DNA from: Acidimicrobiaceae bacterium
Lineage (GTDB): Bacteria > Actinomycetota > Acidimicrobiia > Acidimicrobiales > UBA8190
Direction: 5' to 3'
NCBI GenBank assembly: GCA_003453695.1
Contig: DMNK01000076.1
Span: 4,187 to 23,857, forward strand
Length of the DNA stretch: 19,671 nucleotides
Under the pieces are notes generated by a model that did not search any database, was not told the origin of the DNA, and saw only the letters and a list, made by a program, of their open reading frames with translations. This document shows positions 14,483 through 19,671 of this stretch, one piece after another. The position numbers and the translations under genes are program-made. Numbering within the stretch: position 1 is the stretch's first letter; each line of letters opens with the position of its first letter.

Positions 14483-14740
14483 CTAGAAACGCTCTTCCTC
14501 CACGACCCGGCGGCTGCCGACTCCGGCACCTCGGTCGACCACCACATCGCGTCGGCGCGTCCCACCGAAGCCACCCCAGCTACCCCAGAACAGCAGCGAG
14601 AGCACGAAGCCCACGGCACCGACGACCATCAGAATGACTCCGATCGTATGGATGTTGAAGCCGTGCGTATTGCTCACGCTGATTCCCCAGTCCAGCACGG
14701 CGCCGACTGCAAACAGAAGGATGCTCACCCCAATACCCAT
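14483..14740 (-). CDS. DUF6458-like small membrane protein
   Basis: This is an 85-residue protein starting 'MGIGVSILLFAVGAVLDWGI', the opening typical of DUF6458-like actinobacterial membrane proteins. Two membrane helices (about 2-17 and 34-54) flank a short loop, and a charged tail rich in Arg and Asp follows ('RRRDVVVDRGAG'). The function is unknown. The ATG at 14740 has GGGAGGTGGAG upstream and matches the family start; a longer reading frame to 14821 adds nothing conserved-looking. It is a single-gene unit, with the DUF1801 gene starting 113 nt downstream on the same strand and behind its own promoter. Confidence 0.85.
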   Translation of the reverse strand: MGIGVSILLFAVGAVLDWGISVSNTHGFNIHTIGVILMVVGAVGFVLSLLFWGSWGGFGGTRRRDVVVDRGAGVGSRRVVEEERF

Positions 14741-15031
14741 CGAACTCCACCTCCCAGTAGAGGAATTTCTTCCCATGGTCGGAGCACAGGAAACGAAGTT
14801 CGCTCTTCGGATCGCGGTCATCGGTGGTGGCCGGGCGTCATGCGGTCAGGAGATGCTGGCGCCCCGTGGGGCGCCTGGCTGGCGTGGTCGCCCGCAAGGC
14901 ACCGACGGCGGTCCCCTCACAGGCGAGGTGGTCCCGGGCACCCCATGAGCCTGACCCTTGAACGGCAGAGCGATCCGACTGCCTGCTCCGGCGGGGTCCC
15001 ACGCTTCGGGGAAGGGGAGGGGAGGGCGGGA

Positions 15032-15074
15032 CGACCTCGCCGCGGGAAGCTCCCCCGCCCGCCGAGTGAGGTCG
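15032..15074. repeat. Nested hairpin in the gap before the coiled-coil gene
   Basis: The outer arms CGACCTC (15032-15038) and GAGGTCG (15068-15074) enclose an inner pair GCGGG (15042-15046) and CCCGC (15054-15058). The shape could fold in RNA from either strand or act as a binding-site dyad. No T-run follows either side. Confidence 0.35.
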
Positions 15075-15164
15075 GGTCCTCGGGGTAGGCCGGTTTGTCC
15101 CCGCAACCCTTGCATCGGCCAGCGGAACACGATCAGATGAGAGCCCCCACTTCCGCTTCCAGCC

Positions 15165-15176
15165 GTCGTCGACGAC
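15165..15176. promoter_or_regulatory. 12-bp perfect palindrome next to the coiled-coil gene's ribosome site
   Basis: GTCGTCGACGAC ends two bases before AGGAGG (15179-15184) and 13 nt before the ATG at 15190. It may be an operator, or an mRNA hairpin that limits ribosome access. Confidence 0.35.
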
Positions 15177-15189
15177 CCAGGAGGTCGAC

Positions 15190-15975
15190 ATGAAGAACGA
15201 AGAAGTGAAGAGCAATGTCATCCCCCTCCTCTCGGGTGCCGAGGCCGAGAACGAGGCGATGCAGGCTGCCGATCAGGCCCGGGAGGCGGCCCTGGGGGCG
15301 GCGGACGATGTGGCGGCCGCGGAGCTCGCCCGCTCCGAGTTGATCCACCGGGCTACCGTCGCCCGCGCCGACATCATTCGGGCCGCCACCGTGGCGCGCG
15401 CCGAGGCACTGAAAGAGCTCACCAAGCGCCATGACGAACAGCTCAGGGAGGCAGAGGCGTCCCGCGCCGAGGCCTTCAGGAACTCCGAGGAGCGCTACAG
15501 CACCTCGTTGCAGCGGGCTGAGACCGTCGCCGCCCGTTCGGTGGAGCAGGCCTACCAGGACGAGTTGGCTGCCGCTCAGAGGGCTCACGAGGAAGCGCTG
15601 CGGGCGGCCGAGGTCGCGGCACGAAGCGCGTCGGAACGGGCCCAGGCGATCAAGCAGGCCGGGGCGCTGCGCGCCGAGTCGATCTATCGGGCCGGAGTCG
15701 AACGGGCGACGGGCCTGAAGGAGGCGATCGGCCGGTACGGCGAAGCCGTTACGAGTGCCTCGAAAGCCCGTGCGGAGCAGCTTCAAGCAGCCCTGCGCGA
15801 CCACGACGAGGCCATGTCGCGGGCGACGGCGGTCTTCGAAGAAGCGTTCCAGGCTGCAGACGAGCTCGTCGCCGGCGGTGCTCTGGGGGAGGCGTCACCC
15901 GGAGACGACGACGCCGAGGCGCTCCACGCGCAGGACGGCGAAGCTCGGGGGGCGTCCACCAAGACCGCCGGCTGA
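15190..15975 (+). CDS. Alanine-rich 11-residue-repeat (hendecad) coiled-coil protein, function unknown
   Basis: This is a 261-residue soluble protein with no cysteine, signal peptide or membrane helix. From residue 52 to 227 it divides without gaps into sixteen 11-residue units. Units one and two, 'IHRATVARADI' and 'IRAATVARAEA', are near copies. Hydrophobic or Ala residues recur at unit positions 1 and 4 (I/L/F/V/A and A/L/I/V/M), with Arg, Glu and Ala elsewhere. That spacing is typical of right-handed or straight coiled coils and amphipathic surface helices. The head (1-51) is also Ala/Glu-rich. The tail (from 228) is acidic, Gly-rich and probably disordered. A filament, spacer or membrane-surface role is possible, but I recognise no family. 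The ATG at 15190 has AGGAGG six bases upstream. It converges on the anti-sigma-position gene and has no operon partner. Confidence 0.8.
   Translation: MKNEEVKSNVIPLLSGAEAENEAMQAADQAREAALGAADDVAAAELARSELIHRATVARADIIRAATVARAEALKELTKRHDEQLREAEASRAEAFRNSEERYSTSLQRAETVAARSVEQAYQDELAAAQRAHEEALRAAEVAARSASERAQAIKQAGALRAESIYRAGVERATGLKEAIGRYGEAVTSASKARAEQLQAALRDHDEAMSRATAVFEEAFQAADELVAGGALGEASPGDDDAEALHAQDGEARGASTKTAG
15343..15870 (+). repeat. Sixteen 33-bp coding units of the hendecad repeat
   Basis: This stretch encodes sixteen consecutive 11-residue units. The first two (15343-15375 and 15376-15408) remain alike in DNA, suggesting a local duplication. The others are diverged in sequence and keep only the hydrophobic spacing. 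Confidence 0.6.
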
Positions 15976-15983
15976 TCGGCGAT

Positions 15984-16007
15984 CGGCCCCGGGCCGCTGG
16001 GTAGCGG
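15984..16007. terminator. Possible bidirectional hairpin between convergent genes
   Basis: CGGCCCCGGGCCG (15984-15996) is a near-perfect palindrome, and CCGCT/AGCGG (15994-15998 and 16003-16007) forms a second overlapping stem. They fill the 33-nt gap between the convergent coiled-coil and anti-sigma-position genes. There is no T-run, so the terminator role is tentative. Confidence 0.25.
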
Positions 16008-16008
16008 G

Positions 16009-16821
16009 CTATGAGCCCCCGCATGCGACTGATGCGGTGGATTGGCACGAAGACTGCGTCCCAGGCTGAGACGGCGCCGATTTCGGTGGGGCGGGGATCT
16101 GGGGCCCCGGCAGGTTGAGAGGCTGGGTGGCCTGACCGTTTGGGGTCGTGAGCTGGGCCGAGGCGATGCTCTGGCTCCCGGGCCACCAGGCAATGAAGAT
16201 CCCGTCACCGCTGGTTGCCGTCACCTCACTCCCGTTCCCGAGGGTCAGGGAAAGGGCCGTGACCCCGACACCGGTGCGGCCCTCGACGAGGGTGTAGGGC
16301 TGAGCGTCCCGAGCCAGCACGCTTACCTCGTCGACGGCGATCGCTCCAGGGCCGACGGAAGCGTCCGACGCCTTGATCCATCGCAAGGACGTGGCCGTCG
16401 GAGCGGAGATGCACAGTGCGCCGCTCGGGCCGCCGTTTCCGAACACCGTGACTGTGTAGGGGCCTCGAACATCGCTCAACTCGGGAACGAAGGACGCGAC
16501 GTCGGGGCCGGGACCCTTGTTGGAGGGAGGGGACGGGACAGCTTGGGCGAGGTGCGCCTGACACGTGGTGTCGGCGGCGCTGAGCTGTCCGGTGGCAGGT
16601 GCCGTGGGAGCGGCCGACCAACCGGCGAAGGCATAGGGCTGGCTCCCACCGACGAGGAGGATGGTCGAAACCGTGGCGGCGATCCCGGTCGCACCTGCGA
16701 CCGCCACCCACCTTCCGGGCCTGCGGTGCTGTTGGGAGAGCGCTTCGATGAGCGCCTGTCTGTGCGAGGTGACCCACTCGTCACTGAGATCGGGTACGGG
16801 CGGGGGAGACAGATCGATCAT
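16009..16821 (-). CDS. Single-pass membrane protein in the anti-sigma position
   Basis: This is a 270-residue protein with a 37-residue cytoplasmic head ('DLSDEWVTSHRQALIEALSQ'), one membrane helix (about 38-58) and a large extracytoplasmic domain. The outer domain has beta-strand stretches ('YTVTVFGNGGPSGALCISA', 'VTALSLTLGNGSEV') and a Pro/Ser-rich end. Its start overlaps the ECF sigma stop as ATGA and has AAGGAG upstream, so both are co-translated. Position and topology point to an anti-sigma factor. However, the head has no Cys and thus no HxxxCxxC zinc motif, and it is shorter than usual anti-sigma domains. All four cysteines (87, 137, 259, 267) are outside and could form disulfides. It may be a divergent anti-sigma factor, or simply a co-expressed envelope protein. 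Confidence 0.78.
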   Translation of the reverse strand: MIDLSPPPVPDLSDEWVTSHRQALIEALSQQHRRPGRWVAVAGATGIAATVSTILLVGGSQPYAFAGWSAAPTAPATGQLSAADTTCQAHLAQAVPSPPSNKGPGPDVASFVPELSDVRGPYTVTVFGNGGPSGALCISAPTATSLRWIKASDASVGPGAIAVDEVSVLARDAQPYTLVEGRTGVGVTALSLTLGNGSEVTATSGDGIFIAWWPGSQSIASAQLTTPNGQATQPLNLPGPQIPAPPKSAPSQPGTQSSCQSTASVACGGS

Positions 16822-17399
16822 GAGGACTCCTTCAAGATGAACTGTGGTCTGTTGCCGAGAGCGGCCTGAAGCTTGGAGCGGGCGCGTGACAGACGTGATC
16901 GGACGGTGCCGACCGGCACGGCGAGGACGGTGGCGGCCTCCTCGTAGGACAGCTCGCTCCAGAGGACAAGCAAGACGACCTCCTGCTCGCCTTCGGAGAG
17001 AGTGGATATGGCGTCCAGGGCCTCTTGGAGCCTCGCTTCGGTCATGGACCTGCCGACAGCCTGATCCTCGGCGGCCGGGGCGACCGGTGGAGTGGGCAGC
17101 CGCTCCGCCGCCGCCCACTCCCTGTGCCGACCGCGAAGGGCGTTGCGCACGACGTTGTTCGCCACGCCCAGGAGCCAAGGGAGAGCGCTGTCGGGGTTGC
17201 CGAGTGGCGCCCGGTGGCGATGGCGCCAGGCCTCCAGGAAGGTCGAGCTGGTGAGGTCCTCGGCCAACACCAGATCTGCGGTGCGGCGGGCACAGAACTT
17301 GTAGACGGCCTGAGCGTGACGATCGAAGAGATGACCGAAGTCAGCAGCCTCCGAGGATTCGCCGGCCGAGACAGACCGCAGCACCGTGGTCAGCCTCAC
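16818..17399 (-). CDS. ECF-family RNA polymerase sigma factor
   Basis: This is a 193-residue sigma-70 family protein with only regions 2 and 4, as in ECF sigma factors. Region 2 spans about 21-90, with 'FDRHAQAVYKFCARRTAD', 'AEDLTSSTFLEAWRH' (the -10-binding helix) and 'WLLGVANNVVRNALR'. Region 4 spans about 125-182, with 'LSEGEQEVVLLVLWSELSYE', 'AATVLAVPVGTVRSRLSRAR' as the -35-recognition helix-turn-helix. It directs RNA polymerase to a stress or envelope regulon. The start is GTG at 17399, next to a -10-like CATTAT five bases upstream, so the message may be leaderless; a GTG at 17384 is an alternative. It is followed with a 4-nt overlap by the membrane protein. A GGAAC element upstream suggests autoregulation. 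Confidence 0.93.
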   Translation of the reverse strand: MRLTTVLRSVSAGESSEAADFGHLFDRHAQAVYKFCARRTADLVLAEDLTSSTFLEAWRHRHRAPLGNPDSALPWLLGVANNVVRNALRGRHREWAAAERLPTPPVAPAAEDQAVGRSMTEARLQEALDAISTLSEGEQEVVLLVLWSELSYEEAATVLAVPVGTVRSRLSRARSKLQAALGNRPQFILKESS

Positions 17400-17404
17400 A
17401 CCTC

Positions 17405-17433
17405 ATAATGTCCGCACGGGCCCGAAGAGTTCC
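17405..17433 (-). promoter_or_regulatory. Candidate autoregulated ECF promoter of the sigma gene
   Basis: On the minus strand GGAACT (17428-17433) precedes CATTAT (17405-17410) with a 17-nt spacer, five bases before the GTG at 17399. GGAAC is the classical ECF -35 core, and ECF genes are often transcribed by their own product. The spacer contains the palindrome CGGGCCCG (17418-17425), also found in the DUF1801 promoter. Confidence 0.45.
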
Positions 17434-17535
17434 GGTCAGGGCAAGACCGACCGGAAATCTTGCTGCGCGTGGGCGCTCCCGCAGGTCTGCCGCGCCTCCG
17501 ACTGTCTGTCTGGCATCGACGCGTCAAGAGACCGA

Positions 17536-17917
<382 letters not shown>

Positions 17918-17923
17918 CCCACC

Positions 17924-17929
17924 AGTTTG
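17924..17929 (-). promoter_or_regulatory. Candidate -10 box of rnpB
   Basis: On the minus strand CAAACT ends seven bases before 17917, exactly where the P1 helix predicts the RNA 5' end. No strong -35 box is seen 16-18 nt upstream. The agreement between box position and RNA end is the main support. Confidence 0.45.
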
Positions 17930-17961
17930 CCAGGGACGCCGTTGGAGCGACACCCCCTGGA

Positions 17962-17967
17962 TAGGGT
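17962..17967 (+). promoter_or_regulatory. Candidate -10 box (TAGGGT) of xseA
   Basis: TAGGGT ends eight bases before the ATG at 17976, which has no Shine-Dalgarno, so xseA is probably almost leaderless. The box is about 33 bp from the opposing rnpB -10 box, so the two promoters must share or overlap their upstream elements. Confidence 0.4.
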
Positions 17968-17975
17968 TGGCCCCC

Positions 17976-19364
17976 ATGGCATCCTCCGACGCACCGATGC
18001 CGGCGCTGTTTCCCGACGAGCGCGTGGAGGCGCTGTCCATCGGCGCCCTCCTGGCGCAGGTGCAGGTGGCCCTGAGCGGCGCCTTCCCCAATAGACGCGG
18101 TGTCTGGGTCCGAGGCGAGATCCAGACCATCGCCGACCACCGCAGCGGCCACTGCTACATGGATCTCGTCGACCCGGACACCGCCCGGGGTCGGGAGCGT
18201 CCCGTGCTCAAGGTCAACTGCTGGCGCACGACGTGGGGTCCGATCCGCAGGTTGCTCGCCGCCCAGGGCATCACCCTCCAGCCGGGCATGGTGGTCACCC
18301 TGCGGGGACGGGTCGAGCTCTACGCGCCGCGCGCCCAGGTCAACTTCATCGCCTCCGAGGTCGATGTCTCCGCCCTTCTCGGCAGGATGGCCGCGCAGCG
18401 GGCCGCGCTCCTGGCGGCGCTCGAGACCGAGGGGCTCCTGCGGTGCAACGCTGGGCTGGCGGTGCCGGCCGTTCCCCTTGTCGTCGGGCTGGTGGCGAGT
18501 CCGGGCACGGAGGGCTTCGACGACTTCGTGGGGCAGCTCCGGGGCTCGGGTCTGGGCTTTTCCGTCCGGCTTGCCGCCGTCCAGGTCCAGGGCCTCCGGG
18601 CGCCGGCATCGATCGCCAACGGACTGGCGACGGTGTCCAGAGCGGGTTGCGATGTCACCGTCCTCGTCCGAGGAGGAGGGGCCAAAGCCGACCTCGCCGC
18701 GTTCGATACCGAGGTGGTGGCACGCGCCGTGGCCTCGCACCCGCTACCCGTCTGGACGGGGATCGGCCACACCGGGGACCAGTCTGTGGCCGATGTCGTG
18801 GCCAACCGCGCCTTCATCACTCCCACCGAGTGCGGACAGGAGCTCGTCCGGCGAGTGACCACCTGGAGCGAGGCGGCGCTCGGCAGGGCACGGTATGTCG
18901 CCAACCGCGTCGTCGAAGTGGTGGGAGACGCCGATGCTGACCACGTCCGCTCTCGCCATCGCTTGGCCGGCGCCGCCCGGGCTCAGCTCAGGCACCACCG
19001 GCAGGGGGTAGAGGGCCGCGCCGCTCGACTGAGCGCACAGGCCAGGCGCCAGCTCGAGGCGGCCGGCCTGGACCTGGAGCGCCGGACGGTCCGGCTGGCC
19101 CCGTTGACGCTCGCCGCCGTGGCCCATCACGAGGACCGGCTGGCGTCCCTGCGCAGGCTCTTGGGCGCCTACGACGTGGACCGGCAGCTCGAACGCGGCT
19201 ACACGCTCACCTTGGACGAACAGGGGACCATCGTGCGGTCGGTCCGTGCCCTCGAGGACGGAGTGGCCCTCGTCACTCGCTTCGCCGATGGCTCCGCTCG
19301 GTCCGTGGTCGACTCGGTGACCATGTCGTCCTCGGACGAGAGGGCGGCACATGACCGCCGATAG
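17976..19364 (+). CDS. xseA: Exodeoxyribonuclease VII large subunit
   Basis: This is the 462-residue large subunit of exonuclease VII, which degrades single-stranded DNA from both ends together with XseB. An N-terminal OB fold (about 20-128) includes 'GVWVRGEIQ' and 'GHCYMDLVD'. The catalytic domain has 'VASPGTEGFDDF' (174-184), R232 in 'RGGGAKADLAAFDTE', and the H265/D268 pair in 'GIGHTGDQSVADVVANRAF' followed by 'TPTECGQEL'. A coiled-coil stretch follows, then a C-terminal 'LERGYTLT' block near 400. The usual GHE-x-D motif reads GHTGD here, keeping the His and Asp but not the Glu. The ATG at 17976 lies just after a -10-like box and clear of rnpB. The 3' end overlaps xseB by 14 nt, so the two are co-translated. 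Confidence 0.95.
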   Translation: MASSDAPMPALFPDERVEALSIGALLAQVQVALSGAFPNRRGVWVRGEIQTIADHRSGHCYMDLVDPDTARGRERPVLKVNCWRTTWGPIRRLLAAQGITLQPGMVVTLRGRVELYAPRAQVNFIASEVDVSALLGRMAAQRAALLAALETEGLLRCNAGLAVPAVPLVVGLVASPGTEGFDDFVGQLRGSGLGFSVRLAAVQVQGLRAPASIANGLATVSRAGCDVTVLVRGGGAKADLAAFDTEVVARAVASHPLPVWTGIGHTGDQSVADVVANRAFITPTECGQELVRRVTTWSEAALGRARYVANRVVEVVGDADADHVRSRHRLAGAARAQLRHHRQGVEGRAARLSAQARRQLEAAGLDLERRTVRLAPLTLAAVAHHEDRLASLRRLLGAYDVDRQLERGYTLTLDEQGTIVRSVRALEDGVALVTRFADGSARSVVDSVTMSSSDERAAHDRR

Positions 19365-19671
19365 ACCGTCGGGGGACGCCGGCCACGAGATCCCGGTGTC
19401 CGAGCTGAGCTACACGCAGGCCAGTCGCGAGCTCGACGCCATCGTGGAATTCTTCGAGCAGCGGGAGGTCGACGTCGACCTGCTCGTGGCCAGGCTCGAG
19501 CGTGCCACCGCCATCGTCGACGAGCTCGATCGCCGAATCCGTCAGACCAGGATGCAGGTCGAGGAGCTCGTGCCCCGCCTCGAGGCGGCTGCTCGTGCCG
19601 CCGCTCGGCCTTCGCCACAGCCGGACCCCGCCCGGCCGGACCCCGCCCGGCCGGACCCCGCCCAGCCGGAC
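19351..19671 (+). CDS. xseB: Exodeoxyribonuclease VII small subunit (3' end beyond window)
   Basis: This is the small helical subunit that binds the XseA coiled coil to form active exonuclease VII. In the visible 107 codons, residues 18-78 match the family: 'LSYTQASRELDAIVEFFEQR', 'VDVDLLVARLERATAIVDEL' and a second long helix to 'EELVPRLEAAARAA'. The ATG at 19351 lies inside the end of xseA with GAGAGG upstream. Family members usually end at about 70-85 residues. Here an unusual tail of PDPAR repeats starts at residue 91 and is still open at the right edge. The tail is probably disordered and its purpose is unknown. Confidence 0.9.
   Translation, partial: MTADRPSGDAGHEIPVSELSYTQASRELDAIVEFFEQREVDVDLLVARLERATAIVDELDRRIRQTRMQVEELVPRLEAAARAAARPSPQPDPARPDPARPDPAQPD
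19621..19671 (+). repeat. 15-bp tandem repeat at the end of xseB
   Basis: The unit CCGGACCCCGCCCGG occurs at 19621-19635 and 19636-19650, with a one-base variant at 19651-19665 and a partial copy to the window edge. Each unit encodes PDPAR (the third PDPAQ) in frame, so unit changes do not break the gene. Confidence 0.85.

Larger units (their letters stand above)
14741..15189. other. 449-nt non-coding region between divergent genes
   Basis: No convincing protein start is seen on either strand; open frames here lack ribosome sites and family features. The left part must carry the promoter of the DUF6458-like gene. The right part contains a G-run-rich tract near 15008-15030, a nested hairpin at 15032-15074, and a perfect palindrome at 15165-15176 just before the ribosome site of the coiled-coil gene. 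It is the longest gap outside the RNase P RNA locus. Confidence 0.6.

Noticed and set aside
14838..15221. Open frame on the minus strand across the long gap
   Set aside because: No ribosome site or recognisable motif; it overlaps the start of the coiled-coil gene and looks like a GC-driven chance frame.
15984..16007. Strong intrinsic terminator between convergent genes
   Set aside because: Stems are short and no T-run follows on either strand, so it is kept only as a low-confidence feature.
19621..19671. CRISPR-like repeats at the right edge
   Set aside because: Units are 15 bp, contiguous without spacers, and in frame with xseB.

Overview
The window is GC-rich, densely coded bacterial DNA, most likely from the Actinomycetota. 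Support comes from small families typical of that phylum (a DUF6458-like membrane protein, a DUF6582-like protein), GTG starts, several apparently leaderless genes with TAnnnT-type -10 boxes, and an actinobacterial-style RNase P RNA. An acidimicrobial lineage is possible, but this is an impression and not a placement.

Positions 1-8749 hold eight genes, all on the minus strand. Reading with transcription from the right, they are a DUF6582-like protein, a nucleotidyltransferase-fold protein, a BON-domain protein overlapping a calcineurin-like phosphoesterase by 4 nt, a large FAD plus 4Fe-4S dehydrogenase of the D-lactate/D-2-hydroxyacid type, a thiamine-diphosphate enzyme of the pyruvate oxidase (PoxB) type, a zinc-ribbon membrane protein, and the start of a TrpB2-type tryptophan synthase beta chain that runs off the left edge. 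The dehydrogenase and the oxidase together could carry a 2-hydroxyacid such as D-lactate through pyruvate to acetate while feeding electrons to the membrane quinone pool.

Positions 8892-14740 hold a mixed set of short transcription units. They are a SnoaL-like protein, a six-helix membrane protein, a dihydrofolate-reductase-like protein, a secreted beta-propeller-like protein, a universal stress protein with a readable promoter and a dyad, a membrane-anchored TlpA/ResA thioredoxin, a YbjQ protein coupled to a 67-residue membrane protein, a DUF1801 protein and a DUF6458-like protein. Stress and redox functions recur.

Positions 14741-17433 start with a 449-nt non-coding gap containing hairpins. 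A 261-residue cysteine-free protein follows, built on a regular 11-residue repeat that suggests a long right-handed coiled coil. Next, on the minus strand, comes an ECF sigma factor coupled by ATGA to a single-pass membrane protein in the anti-sigma position. The latter has no zinc-binding motif but has four extracytoplasmic cysteines. A GGAAC-N18-CAT element lies just upstream of the sigma gene and also upstream of the DUF1801 gene, so it may be the sigma factor's promoter.

Positions 17536-19671 are a core-genome end. The RNase P RNA gene (rnpB, minus) is divergent from xseA and the start of xseB (exonuclease VII), with 58 bp between rnpB and xseA. XseB carries a tandem PDPAR tail that runs off the right edge. 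I found no CRISPR array, insertion sequence, prophage, tRNA or recognisable defence island. The less ordinary items are the sigma/anti-sigma pair with its candidate regulon and the hendecad-repeat protein.
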